Below are positions 25,184-34,032 of a DNA stretch of 64,000 bases, piece after piece. The stretch's first letter is position 1; each line of letters starts with the position of its first letter. The position numbers were made by a program, and so were the translations under genes. The notes beneath the pieces were generated by a model, which had not been told where the DNA came from, searched no databases, and saw only the letters and a program-made list of their open reading frames with translations. The DNA comes from Methanoregula sp. (GTDB taxonomy: Archaea > Halobacteriota > Methanomicrobia > Methanomicrobiales > Methanospirillaceae): positions 1 to 64,000 of the forward strand of contig NZ_JALOCH010000012.1 in NCBI RefSeq assembly GCF_023227875.1, in the 5' to 3' direction.

Positions 25184-26568
25184 AGGAATACAGGACGATT
25201 AGTAAGATTGCCGGTCCTCTCGTTTTCGTCGAGAAGACCGAACCCGTTGCCTACGGGGAACTCGTGAACATAGTCCTTTACGATGGAACGATCAAGCGCG
25301 GTCAGGTCCTCGACACGAGCGATGAACTCGTCGTTGTCCAGATCTTTGAGACTACGACCGGTATCGGCAGGGACAGTGGCGTCCGGTTCACCGGCGAGAC
25401 CATCAAGATGCCGGTCGGCAAGGACATGCTCGGCCGTATCCTGTCCGGTGGCGGTAAGCCAATCGACGGTGGTCCTGAGATTATTCCGGAGAAGCGCCTC
25501 GACATCACTGGTGCGGCTATCAACCCGTACGCCCGTGGCATGCCGGCGGATTTCATCCAGACCGGTATCTCGACCATCGACGGTACAAACACTCTTGTCC
25601 GTGGCCAGAAGCTCCCGATCTTCTCGGGTGCAGGACTTCCGCATAACAATGTTGCGCTCCAGATTGCCCGTCAGGCAAAGGTTCCCGGCTCGACCGAGAG
25701 TTTCGCCGTGGTCTTTGCTGCCATGGGTATCACCAAGGAAGAAGCGAACTACTTCATGGCCGACTTCGAGCGCACGGGGGCCCTCGAACACGCTGTCGTT
25801 TTCCTCAACCTTGCGGATGACCCGGCAGTTGAGCGTATCATCACCCCGCGTCTCGCCCTGACCACCGCTGAATACCTTGCCTTCGAGCTCGGTATGCACG
25901 TGCTGGTTATCTTAACGGATATGACCAACTATTGTGAAGCACTCCGTCAGATCGGTGCGGCCCGTGAAGAAGTGCCCGGCCGCCGTGGCTACCCGGGTTA
26001 CATGTACACGGATCTCGCCTGTATCTACGAGCGTGCCGGCATGATCAAGGGTCAGAAGGGTTCTGTTACCCAAATCCCGATCCTGACCATGCCCGGTGAC
26101 GATATCACCCACCCGATCCCTGACCTGACCGGTTATATTACCGAAGGCCAGATCGTGGTCAACCGTGACCTTCACCGCAAGGGTATCTACCCGCCCATCA
26201 ACGTGCTGCCCTCGCTGTCACGGTTGATGAACCTCGGTATCGGACCGGGGAAGACCCGTGAGGACCACAAGAAGGTCTCCGACCAGATGTACGCAGGGTA
26301 CGCAGAAGGCAACGACCTCCGCGGCCTCGTGGCCATTGTCGGGAAGGACGCCCTCTCCGAACGCGACCGCCTGCTCTTAGAGTTCGCCGATCTCTTCGAG
26401 AACCGCTTCGTGCGGCAGGGCTACGATGAGGACCGCACCATCGAGGATACCTTAACCATCGGCTGGGAACTCCTCTCGACGCTGCCGGTTGAGCAGCTGA
26501 CCCGTATCGACCGCGACCTCATCAACAAGTACCACCCGAAGCTCAAGTCCGGTGCAAAGAAGGAGTAA
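25180..26568 (+). CDS. atpB: A-type ATP synthase regulatory subunit B
   Basis: 462 residues. Lacks a canonical P-loop: the equivalent region reads PIFSGAGLPHN, as expected for the non-catalytic subunit. Family segments IVFFAAMG-like (VVFAAMGITKEEANYF) and MYTDLACIYERAG are present. Its ATG overlaps the atpA stop by 4 bp. Confidence 0.97.
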   Translation: MKEYRTISKIAGPLVFVEKTEPVAYGELVNIVLYDGTIKRGQVLDTSDELVVVQIFETTTGIGRDSGVRFTGETIKMPVGKDMLGRILSGGGKPIDGGPEIIPEKRLDITGAAINPYARGMPADFIQTGISTIDGTNTLVRGQKLPIFSGAGLPHNNVALQIARQAKVPGSTESFAVVFAAMGITKEEANYFMADFERTGALEHAVVFLNLADDPAVERIITPRLALTTAEYLAFELGMHVLVILTDMTNYCEALRQIGAAREEVPGRRGYPGYMYTDLACIYERAGMIKGQKGSVTQIPILTMPGDDITHPIPDLTGYITEGQIVVNRDLHRKGIYPPINVLPSLSRLMNLGIGPGKTREDHKKVSDQMYAGYAEGNDLRGLVAIVGKDALSERDRLLLEFADLFENRFVRQGYDEDRTIEDTLTIGWELLSTLPVEQLTRIDRDLINKYHPKLKSGAKKE

Positions 26569-26572
26569 ATCC

Positions 26573-27202
26573 ATGGCGCTGCGCGATATCAAGCCAACCC
26601 GTTCGGAACTGATCAACCTGAAGAGGAAGATCCAGCTCTCCGAGCGCGGCTACAAGATCCTCAAGATGAAGCGCGATGGACTGATCCTTGAATTTTTCAA
26701 GGTACTCGCAGATGCAAAGGACTGTAAGGGAGACCTTCTCCAGAAGCATGCCCGCGCTGTCGAGATGATGGCACTCGCGAACACCGTTGAAGGAGCGATC
26801 GGGGTGAAATCCGCGGCGTTTTCCGTCAAGGAAGTGCCGCAGATCGCCTTAAAGAGCAAGAACATCATGGGCGTTGTCGTGCCCCAGATCGAGTCCTCGA
26901 AAGTCCGCAAGACTCTCGCTGACCGCGGCTACGGTGTCCTTGGGACGTCGACCGTCATTGACGAGACCGCATCGGCATTCGAGGAGCTCGTGGAAGCGAT
27001 CATCACAAGTGCCGAGATTGAGACCACGATGAAGCGCCTGCTCGACGAGATCGAGAAGACCAAGCGCCGTGTCAATGCGCTGGAATTCAAGGTGATCCCC
27101 GAGCTTACCGCAGCACGGGACTTCATCAAGATGCGCCTTGACGAGATGGAACGCGAAGAGCTCTTCCGGATGAAGAAGATCAAATCCCGGAATACCGCAT
27201 AA
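26573..27202 (+). CDS. atpD: A-type ATP synthase subunit D (central rotor shaft)
   Basis: 209 residues from ATG at 26573 (an earlier in-frame codon at 26552 lies inside atpB and adds an unrelated RRSKS stretch). All-helical: DIKPTRSELINLKRKIQLSE at the start and NALEFKVIPEL near the end are the conserved N- and C-terminal rotor helices. Last gene of the synthase operon. Confidence 0.94.
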   Translation: MALRDIKPTRSELINLKRKIQLSERGYKILKMKRDGLILEFFKVLADAKDCKGDLLQKHARAVEMMALANTVEGAIGVKSAAFSVKEVPQIALKSKNIMGVVVPQIESSKVRKTLADRGYGVLGTSTVIDETASAFEELVEAIITSAEIETTMKRLLDEIEKTKRRVNALEFKVIPELTAARDFIKMRLDEMEREELFRMKKIKSRNTA

Positions 27203-27223
27203 TTTTTTTAAAGGGGCGTACCG

Positions 27224-28438
27224 ATGCCGATTGGAACGATAAAGGACCTGGGAGCTGAGGGAAAAACCGTTCTCCTCCGGCTCGACCTCAACTCCCCTAT
27301 CGATCCCACATCCAGCCTTATTCTCGATGACAAGCGGTTCCGGGAACACCTCCCGACCATCCGTGCCCTTGAAAAAAGCCGGGTCGCGATCATTACCCAC
27401 CAGAGCAGGCCCGGGAAGAAAGACTTCACCACCCTTGAGTCCCATGCAGACAAACTCGAACAGCTGCTGGGCAGACCTGTTACCTACGTAGACAGCATCT
27501 TCGGGCGCCATGCCCGGGAAGCGGTGAACGGGATGAAGGTTGGCGATGTGGTGATGCTCGAGAACGTCCGGTTCAATGCAGAGGAGAACCTCACCCTCAA
27601 ACCGGAAGAAGCGAAAAAGACCCATCTTATCCGGAAGCTCTCGTCCCTGGGGGACGTGTTCGTCAACGATGCCTTTGGTACTGCCCACCGTTCGCAGCCC
27701 ACGATCGTCGGCCTGCCCCTTGCCATGCGATCGGCAGGGGGGCTCCTCATGGAGAAGGAAGTCTCCACCCTGTCACGCGTCTTCTCCGGCGCTCCCCGCC
27801 CTGTCTGCATGGTGCTCGGCGGCACGAAGGTGGACGACTCCATCAACGTTGCCCGGCACGTGCTGGACACCGGTATCGCGGACCAGGTGATCGTGATCGG
27901 CGTGGTCGCAAATGTCTTCCTGATCGCGGCTGGCTATAATATCGGTAAACCCTCCACGCAGCTGATTGCCCAGCTCAAGTACCAGCCGGAGATCGAGAAG
28001 GCAAAGGAGATCCTCTCCCGCCACCGTGACCGTGTCGTGATGCCGGAGTCCGTGGCCGTCCGGCAGGACAACCGCCGCGTTGAATACGATATCGGGAAGA
28101 TCCCCGATGACGCCCCGGTACTCGACCTCGGGATGGATGCCATCGCCTCGCTTGTCCAGGACATCAAGAAAGCCGGGACCGTGGTCTTCAACGGCCCGGC
28201 CGGTGTCTTCGAGGATGCCGATTTTGCCACCGGCACCTTCGAACTCCTCCGGGCTGCAGCGAATGTCGAGTTCTCTGTTATTGGTGGTGGACATACTGCT
28301 GCCGTGATCGAGAAACTGGGGATCGAACAGGACTTCACCCACATCTCGACCGGCGGCGGGGCCTGCATCGAGTTTTTGACCGGCAAGAAACTGCCAGCGG
28401 TTGATGCTCTCGAGCAGTCAAAAAAGATTTTTGGATAA
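27224..28438 (+). CDS. pgk: Phosphoglycerate kinase
   Basis: Interconverts 1,3-bisphosphoglycerate/ADP and 3-phosphoglycerate/ATP; in an autotrophic methanogen mainly gluconeogenic. 404 residues with family landmarks: LRLDLNSPID (phosphoglycerate site), ITHQSRPG, VNDAFGTAHR, and the C-terminal NGPAGVFED with GGGHTAA for nucleotide binding. The gene follows atpD by 21 bp with AGGGGCG before the ATG, so read-through from the ATP synthase operon is likely. Confidence 0.96.
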   Translation: MPIGTIKDLGAEGKTVLLRLDLNSPIDPTSSLILDDKRFREHLPTIRALEKSRVAIITHQSRPGKKDFTTLESHADKLEQLLGRPVTYVDSIFGRHAREAVNGMKVGDVVMLENVRFNAEENLTLKPEEAKKTHLIRKLSSLGDVFVNDAFGTAHRSQPTIVGLPLAMRSAGGLLMEKEVSTLSRVFSGAPRPVCMVLGGTKVDDSINVARHVLDTGIADQVIVIGVVANVFLIAAGYNIGKPSTQLIAQLKYQPEIEKAKEILSRHRDRVVMPESVAVRQDNRRVEYDIGKIPDDAPVLDLGMDAIASLVQDIKKAGTVVFNGPAGVFEDADFATGTFELLRAAANVEFSVIGGGHTAAVIEKLGIEQDFTHISTGGGACIEFLTGKKLPAVDALEQSKKIFG

Positions 28439-28443
28439 TATTA

Positions 28444-28938
28444 TTAGTCTTTTTTCGATATCGTGTCCAGCATGATACCGGTGAGGAAGTTACTCTGTCG
28501 TTTTCGTGATACGATGGCCGGTTGTTCGTATCCCTGCTGGGAAATGGTGACAATCTCGTCCTGTGTGCCGATCTGAAGTACCGGTTTCTCGATCCGGTTC
28601 TGTCTGCTCCGCATGGTGGAAAGGACTGCAAATGAGAATCCGAGCGCTGTGAACATGAACAGGCAGCCTGCAAAGAGCGTGGTGATGCCGAGGATGAGGC
28701 CGAACCGGGTCTCCTGGATAACCGCCCAGATACCGATGATAAACAGCACCCAGAAGATGAGGACTGCAATCTTTGTGGACTCGATGGGGCTGGCGAGGCT
28801 GCGTTCGCGTTTTGATTCATCGCCTATGGGGAACCGGTCGATCATCTTTCCGAGGGCAAGGAGTGCGATACTGCAGCCAATGGCAAAGACACCGACAATC
28901 GGCAGGAGTAATAGAAGTATTTCGTTTATGATGCTCAC
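28444..28938 (-). CDS. Hypothetical membrane protein
   Basis: 164 residues with three likely membrane helices (about 5-28, 57-77, 80-108) and a polar C-terminal tail of about 55 residues, presumably cytoplasmic. No family recognised. Convergent with pgk, whose stop is only 5 bp away. No catalytic residues stand out. Confidence 0.65.
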   Translation of the reverse strand: MSIINEILLLLLPIVGVFAIGCSIALLALGKMIDRFPIGDESKRERSLASPIESTKIAVLIFWVLFIIGIWAVIQETRFGLILGITTLFAGCLFMFTALGFSFAVLSTMRSRQNRIEKPVLQIGTQDEIVTISQQGYEQPAIVSRKRQSNFLTGIMLDTISKKD

Positions 28939-29054
28939 CTCACGATAATCTCCCTTTAACTGCCGCGCTATAAAAAGGATTCTATAAGGATGCTTTAAGG
29001 AATATACTTGGGAAAAAAGTATTCCTTACGGATTATTGCGGGCGATTAACAGCC

Positions 29055-29085
29055 TATTTATAGTATTTTACCCTACTTTTTAGGG
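29055..29085 (+). promoter_or_regulatory. TATA box and inverted repeat in front of the ribbon-helix-helix gene
   Basis: ATTTATAGT at 29055-29063 is a TATA box about 26 bp before the ATG, implying a leaderless or nearly leaderless transcript. Between box and start lies the inverted repeat CCCTA-CTTTT-TAGGG (29071-29085), ending one base before the ATG. Placement over the transcription start suggests an autoregulatory operator. Confidence 0.5.
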
Positions 29086-29086
29086 A

Positions 29087-29401
29087 ATGGCTGAAAAAGC
29101 ACCGGCGAGCCGCGGGGAGCGTGTTGCGATCTCTTACAAAATGCCCCCCAATATCTACGAGAAGGTCAATAAGCTCGTGTACGAGGAAAAGAAGTTCTCC
29201 ACGGTCTCGGACTGTATCACGCAAGCTTTATTATCCTTCGTCGATAATCACCACGATATGGGACAGTTCAAGGAGCTGTTCAAGGACTACATGTCATCTG
29301 ATGAGGGCCGGGAACTCATGAAAAATATGATGAAAGAAGTCCTGCTGGATGTGTTATCCCACCAGAAAATCGATACAAAAGATGCCAAGGGTAATTCATA
29401 G
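29087..29401 (+). CDS. Ribbon-helix-helix transcriptional regulator
   Basis: 104 residues. Residues 12-53 (RVAISYKMPPNIYEKVNKLV and the following KKFSTVSDCITQALLSFV) match the strand-helix-helix pattern of CopG/Arc/NikR-type DNA-binding domains. The C-terminal half is helical and acidic/Met-rich, perhaps for oligomerisation. It has its own promoter and a palindrome at the start site. Targets unknown. Confidence 0.7.
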   Translation: MAEKAPASRGERVAISYKMPPNIYEKVNKLVYEEKKFSTVSDCITQALLSFVDNHHDMGQFKELFKDYMSSDEGRELMKNMMKEVLLDVLSHQKIDTKDAKGNS

Positions 29402-29479
29402 GTAACATTTCTCCCACTTCTTCCCGCCCCCCCCTGTAGCCTGCGTTATTGAAAAGCAACTGACTTTTACTGGTACACT

Positions 29480-29959
29480 ATGCAGATCCGTATTATTGCG
29501 GTTGGCAGGATCAAGGAGAAGTTCCTGCAGGAGGGCATTGCCGAGTACGAAAAGCGTCTCCGTCCCTATGCGAAGGTCCAGGTAATCGAAGTGCCCGAGG
29601 AGAAACGGCCGGCATCGGCATCCCCTTCCGTGGAACGGGTCGCGATGCAGAAGGAAGGGGAACGGATCCTTGCCGTGATCCCCGAAGGCTCGTTCGTTGT
29701 CGCACTTGCTATCCAGGGGGAAGACTGGTCGAGCACGGCCCTTGCCGAAGCAATCTCCCACTGGGAGATGGCGGGCCGGAACCAGGTTGCATTTATTATC
29801 GGAGGGGATCTCGGCCTCTCTCCTGCGGTCCTTGCCCGGAGCAGCCTGCGGCTCTCCTTATCCCGCATGACCTTCACGCACCCGATGGCCCGGCTCCTGC
29901 TCATCGAGCAGATCTACCGGGCGTTCCGTATCCTCCGGGGCGAACCTTACCATAAATGA
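29480..29959 (+). CDS. rlmH: 23S rRNA (pseudouridine1915-N3)-methyltransferase
   Basis: 159 residues, the exact size of RlmH (SPOUT superfamily). Characteristic segments: IRIIAVGRIKEKFLQEGIAEYEKRL, ALAIQGEDWSS, FIIGGDLGLSP (trefoil-knot SAM site) and the invariant C-terminus YRAFRILRGEPYHK. It methylates pseudouridine 1915 in helix 69. This methylase is widespread in bacteria but patchy in archaea, so transfer long ago is plausible. Stands alone. Confidence 0.95.
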   Translation: MQIRIIAVGRIKEKFLQEGIAEYEKRLRPYAKVQVIEVPEEKRPASASPSVERVAMQKEGERILAVIPEGSFVVALAIQGEDWSSTALAEAISHWEMAGRNQVAFIIGGDLGLSPAVLARSSLRLSLSRMTFTHPMARLLLIEQIYRAFRILRGEPYHK

Positions 29960-30036
29960 CCTGCCACCCGGGTACTTAGGGAAAATACCGATATGTTTTT
30001 CTTATACAAGTGCTGAATTCGTCACAGGGAGGTCAT

Positions 30037-30375
30037 ATGGTCATCGAGATACTCTCATACAAAACCAGCATCCTCAACCCGCTGTTGAAGCTCCTCATCT
30101 TCATCCTGTTCGCTATCGGTACCTGGTACTATTACCGGGCCTGGACGAAATTCGGGGGGAATCTGAAGACAATAGCCGGGGCTCTCATGTGCGGGGGCAT
30201 TGCAGGATGCATCGGTGCCGGCGCCCGTTTTGCCGGAGATTTCCTTGTACAGTTCAAATGGCTCGAGAGCACCGGTGCCATCATCTTTGCCCTGGTCAGT
30301 GTCTATATTGCCTGGTCAGTCTATACGAACCTGTCAGAGATTGCAGAAGCCTTCGGGCTGGAAGGGGGGAAATAA
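30037..30375 (+). CDS. Small membrane protein, first of a three-gene unit
   Basis: 112 residues from ATG at 30037, preceded by GGGAGGT. Three likely membrane helices (about 15-32, 42-65, 78-98). It aligns by eye with the product of the next gene (a shared G-A/L-R-F-A-x-D, then W-L-x-S-x-G layout), so the two are diverged paralogues. No enzymatic motif. The stop abuts the next ATG directly. Confidence 0.65.
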   Translation: MVIEILSYKTSILNPLLKLLIFILFAIGTWYYYRAWTKFGGNLKTIAGALMCGGIAGCIGAGARFAGDFLVQFKWLESTGAIIFALVSVYIAWSVYTNLSEIAEAFGLEGGK

Positions 30376-30708
30376 ATGGTCGATCTCCTTGATTACAACA
30401 CCAGCCCCCTCGTGCTTATCCTGAAAATTATCGTCCCGCTCATCTTCTTCGTAGTGCTGGGTTTTTATGTTTTTACCCGCAGGTATTATTCGGAGAAGAT
30501 GCGGATCGTCATCGATTCCCTGATCCTGTTCGCCGCCTTTGCCCTCATCGCCGGTGGTCTCCGGATTTTTGCCGACGGGACGGAGTTCGGATTCACGAAA
30601 GAGTACTCCCTCCGGTGGCTCCAGTCCCTCGGATACGTTGCAGCTTCCGGCTGCTTTATCCTTGCCGGTTACCGGCTCCTGCACCTGTTCGAGGTGGAGA
30701 AACCATGA
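30376..30708 (+). CDS. Small membrane protein, paralogue of the preceding gene
   Basis: 110 residues with three membrane helices (about 12-32, 43-65, 81-102) and a short charged C-terminus. Starts at the base after the preceding stop, and its stop overlaps the next start by 4 bp, so the unit is translationally coupled. Function unknown. Shared spacing of GLRIFAD and RWLQSLG with the neighbour supports common ancestry. Confidence 0.65.
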   Translation: MVDLLDYNTSPLVLILKIIVPLIFFVVLGFYVFTRRYYSEKMRIVIDSLILFAAFALIAGGLRIFADGTEFGFTKEYSLRWLQSLGYVAASGCFILAGYRLLHLFEVEKP

Positions 30709-30935
30709 CGGAATACTCAGACCGGATCATGGGTGTCCTCGAACCGAAGATCGGGCGGGCCCTGGCACAGTCCGTGCTCAGGATAAAATGCAAGAAGCTC
30801 GGGATCACACCCGAAAATATCACTGCAGATACGGTCCCCGTCCTTGCTGATGACCTGTATGAGCCCCTCAGGATCTTTGCCGGGGAGGATTTTGCAAAAT
30901 CCTTAACACTGCAGATCAAGGCGATCACTGCCTGA
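30705..30935 (+). CDS. Small soluble protein of the three-gene unit
   Basis: 76 residues from ATG at 30705 (overlapping the upstream TGA by 4 bp). Predicted all-helical with a CKKLGITPENI segment; no Zn site or membrane helix. Family not recognised. Co-translation with two small membrane proteins suggests it docks on them at the cytoplasmic face. Confidence 0.6.
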   Translation: MTEYSDRIMGVLEPKIGRALAQSVLRIKCKKLGITPENITADTVPVLADDLYEPLRIFAGEDFAKSLTLQIKAITA

Positions 30936-30966
30936 CAATACGAATGGTCGGGATTAAAGGAATGTA

Positions 30967-32868
30967 TCAGGTCCGCGGCAGTCCACCGGCTATCCGGTCT
31001 TCCCGGAACCGATAACTGCCCTTTGGGATGCTCAGTTCGAAACGTGCACCCTTTCCCGGAGTACCCGTCTCTCTGATACTGATACCGGTAATTGCCAGGA
31101 TCTCCTGAGCAAGGAAGAGACCAAGGCCGGTGTTCTTGCCGTACCCCCGTTCGAAGATCCTCTCTTTCTCATCGGCTGGTATCCCCACCCCGTCATCGTC
31201 CCAGATGCAGGTGAGTCCGGCCTCCGACTCGCGGTATGAGACCCGGATCTCATGCACCGTCCCGCCATGCCGGATTGAGTTATCGAGAAGGTTGAAAAAT
31301 ACCCTCTCCAGCATGGGGTCTGCATATACCTCAATACCATTGAGATCGGTATGGAACCGGATGGTATCCGGCACCGCCATGCCGCCGGAGAGGATCCGGG
31401 ATATACTCTGCCAGCGGGATTCGTGGCTCCCGAGGTCCTGGTAGATCCGGCTGAACTCGATCTGGGTCTGGATGGCTTTGCTTGCGGTCCCGATCTTATC
31501 GAGAAACCCTGTGATCTCCCGGGGTACATCCCTGCGACGGATTATGGCAAGGTTGCTTTCGATAACCGAGATCTTGTTCAGGATATCATGGCGGGTGATG
31601 CTCGAGAGGAGGTTGAGTTTCTTGTTGGCCGTACGTAACGCCTCGTCTGCCATCACGCGGGAGGTAATATCGAGTGCGGTAAGGGTTGCCCCTGCCACAG
31701 GATCATCCGGATTGAGCAGCGTCGAACTCTGGACAACGGTAATGACCGTCCCGTCCTTTTTTCGCCAGCGGGTCTCTGCCATCCCCGCTTCCCTGTCACG
31801 GGCACTTTCACGGTTTCCTCCCTCTTCCGGGACATGCTCATCAGCGTTTGCCCGGATGGTACGGACGTTCATGCCGGTCAGTTCGTCCCGGGAGTACCCG
31901 GTCATTTCGCAGAACCGGTCGTTCACTTCGGAGAGAATCTGGTCTTTGATCACCCCGATCGCGGTGGGCGTGCTGCGGAGAATGCTGTTCAGCCGCTCCT
32001 GGTTGTCCCGGAGTGTCCGCTCCTGGCCTCCCAGTTGCTCGTACTGCTGGCGGAGTTCCTCCTCTGTTGCAGCCAGTTCCTCGTATGCGGTTTTCAGGCG
32101 GATCTCCGCTTTTTTACGCTCCGTGATGTCGGTCCCCATCGCGATGGTCGCTACCGGGGTGATCCCGTCCGCTGCGTAAATGTTTGCCGAATTCCAGATC
32201 ACCGTCCGGATGCCCCCGTGGACCGTCCGTATGGGGATCTCAACCGCCTCCCATTTCTCTCCGAACAGTGCGCGGCAGATCAGGTCATTGGAGTCTGCCC
32301 GGGTATCCTCGGGAAAGAGGATGTCGAAGTCGTGACCAACAATATTTGTCTCGGAAAAGCCGGTCAGCTTCTCAAATGCCTGGTTGAACCGGGTGATCTT
32401 CGAGTTGACATCCCAGGTAACGATCGGGTTGGCGGCAAACGTGATGAGGTTCGTTAAGTAGGTGTTCGTTTCACGGAGCTGCTCATCGGCCTTCCGTTTC
32501 CCGACCACCGAGTTGATCACGTGTGCCAGCTCGATGAAGAGCGTTTCGGGTTCGCCGCCTTTCTGGAGGTAGAAATCGGCACCGTTGTTGATGGCCTGGA
32601 TCACGACTTCCTCTCTCCCGCGCCCGGTAAACAGGATGAAGGGGATGGTGTTGCCTTCTGACCGGAGTGTCTTTAAGATGCTGATGCCGTCAATCCCCGG
32701 CATCTGGTAGTCGCAGACAACCGCATCGTACCTGGTCCTCTCCAGCATCTCCTGCCCGAGGCGGGGTGACGGGGCCACATCCACCGTGAACTCCCCGGTC
32801 TCCTCAAGGAATGCTTTACCGATCTCGAGAAGATCGGGCTCATCATCGATATAGAGGACGTGGAGCAT
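30967..32868 (-). CDS. Receiver-PAS-PAS hybrid histidine kinase
   Basis: 633 residues, soluble. Domain order: receiver (1-118; acidic D8/D9, phospho-acceptor D53, T81, K103), PAS (about 135-250), a coiled linker (255-292), PAS (about 293-405), histidine phosphotransfer helix with H427 (SSITRHDILNKIS), and a GHKL ATPase with N-box FFNLLDNSIRHGG, G1 DDDGVGIP and G2 NTGLGLFLAQEI. The N-terminal receiver means it likely receives phosphate from, or is gated by, another kinase. Many Methanomicrobia carry such cytoplasmic sensor kinases without an output regulator. Signal unknown; PAS domains may sense redox or small ligands. Convergent with the small membrane protein unit. Confidence 0.92.
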   Translation of the reverse strand: MLHVLYIDDEPDLLEIGKAFLEETGEFTVDVAPSPRLGQEMLERTRYDAVVCDYQMPGIDGISILKTLRSEGNTIPFILFTGRGREEVVIQAINNGADFYLQKGGEPETLFIELAHVINSVVGKRKADEQLRETNTYLTNLITFAANPIVTWDVNSKITRFNQAFEKLTGFSETNIVGHDFDILFPEDTRADSNDLICRALFGEKWEAVEIPIRTVHGGIRTVIWNSANIYAADGITPVATIAMGTDITERKKAEIRLKTAYEELAATEEELRQQYEQLGGQERTLRDNQERLNSILRSTPTAIGVIKDQILSEVNDRFCEMTGYSRDELTGMNVRTIRANADEHVPEEGGNRESARDREAGMAETRWRKKDGTVITVVQSSTLLNPDDPVAGATLTALDITSRVMADEALRTANKKLNLLSSITRHDILNKISVIESNLAIIRRRDVPREITGFLDKIGTASKAIQTQIEFSRIYQDLGSHESRWQSISRILSGGMAVPDTIRFHTDLNGIEVYADPMLERVFFNLLDNSIRHGGTVHEIRVSYRESEAGLTCIWDDDGVGIPADEKERIFERGYGKNTGLGLFLAQEILAITGISIRETGTPGKGARFELSIPKGSYRFREDRIAGGLPRT

Positions 32869-33023
32869 TACACTGAGTACATGCGCGAAGTGTTAATACA
32901 GTTACGTTTGCTGAAGAATCCTGTATCTCCGGCATCCCGCGCGGAACCGGAAGACCATAGGACTAAACCCCATCTTGTCACACCTGTCTGGATGCATGGA
33001 AATGCCATGAGGCTGATGCGAAA

Positions 33024-33734
33024 ATGACAGAACAAACACAAAAATGTTCATTCCTCCACCGGATGAAGAGATCGATCCATGACTGTTCCGGCGAGATCGT
33101 GTTTGGCATGTCGGATGGCGTCGTCTCCATCTTCGGGCTTGTGGCCGGGATGGTGGCGGGTGCCCAGTCCGGGAATGTGATCCTCCTCGCCGGTGCAACG
33201 GCGGCAATCGCGGCCACGGTATCGATGATGGCCGGTGTCTTCCTCGACATCGAGTCCGAGCGGGACGAGGCACGGGTGGAGGCAAAGGAACGGGCAGCCG
33301 AGATCCACCAGGATCCCGATAGTGCCATCAATAAGCTGATCGGAGACCTCCAGGGGACCGGCCTCAGCACGAAAAGTCTTGATGCGATCCGCGAGGACAT
33401 GAAGGCGAATCCTCTCGCGATCCAGAAGTTCGAGGACGCTGTGGCTGGCGAAGAGGAGACCTCGGCTCAGAAGACCTCCCCGGTTACACACGCCTGCTGG
33501 ATGGGGGTTGCGGATTTCATCGCAGCAATGACTCCGGTCATCCCGTTCATATTTCTCCCGCTGGAACAGGCAAAAATTGTCTTTATCTTCGGGACCGCCC
33601 TGCTCCTGATCCTGCTCGGTATCGGGCGTGCAAAGCTGGGAGAACGGCCGATGTTCCGGACCGTGCTTGAGACGTGTGCGATCGCAGCTGCCGCGGCCAT
33701 CGCGGGTGCGCTTGTTGGTTTACTGCTCAGCTGA
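33024..33734 (+). CDS. VIT1/CCC1 family iron/manganese transporter
   Basis: 236 residues. N-terminal helices GEIVFGMSDGVVSIFGLVAGMV and the GVFLDIESERDEARVE segment are hallmarks of the VIT1/CCC1 family, which moves Fe2+ or Mn2+ across membranes. Five membrane helices are predicted: two near residues 28-75, then a polar metal-binding helical insert (80-145, rich in Glu/Asp), then three in 155-236. Single gene with its own short leader. Metal specificity cannot be read from the sequence. Confidence 0.88.
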   Translation: MTEQTQKCSFLHRMKRSIHDCSGEIVFGMSDGVVSIFGLVAGMVAGAQSGNVILLAGATAAIAATVSMMAGVFLDIESERDEARVEAKERAAEIHQDPDSAINKLIGDLQGTGLSTKSLDAIREDMKANPLAIQKFEDAVAGEEETSAQKTSPVTHACWMGVADFIAAMTPVIPFIFLPLEQAKIVFIFGTALLLILLGIGRAKLGERPMFRTVLETCAIAAAAAIAGALVGLLLS

Positions 33735-33854
33735 AAAACCTGATCAGTCCCCCATCTTTTTTTGGGAATCCGGGACATTTTCAGCACGATTATTCCCGTC
33801 GTGAAGAGGATCGGGGATCAGGCTGGCTTTATCGACAAATTATTTATTGCCGGG

Positions 33855-33980
33855 TTACATATATTAAAAAACAATGTACCTGTCCGTTCCATCCAGGAAG
33901 ATGAATGTGACTAGGTTGCAGGCCGCTTATGATAAGCGGCTGCTTTTCTTTATCTGTTAGGTTCTGTGCTTTCAGAACAG
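33855..33980 (+). ncRNA. Candidate structured leader or small RNA
   Basis: A TATA box (TTACATATATTA, 33855-33866) is followed about 60 bp later by a strong hairpin GCCGCTTA-TGA-TAAGCGGC (33922-33940, extended by GCA/TGC across one bulged G) and a T-rich tract (33944-33951), then a second hairpin GTTCTG-TGCTTT-CAGAAC (33961-33978). No gene lies between; the next start is at 34033. It could be a short terminated RNA or the regulated leader of the HEAT-repeat gene. Confidence 0.4.
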
Positions 33981-34032
33981 AGCAGGGAATTTGTAATGGT
34001 TTGTGAATATTCGGATTATATCGGTGAAATGT

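Noticed and set aside
33873..33960. 28-codon frame in the leader region before the HEAT-repeat gene
   Set aside because: It would begin upstream of the predicted transcription start and runs through the hairpin; a structured RNA explains the region better.
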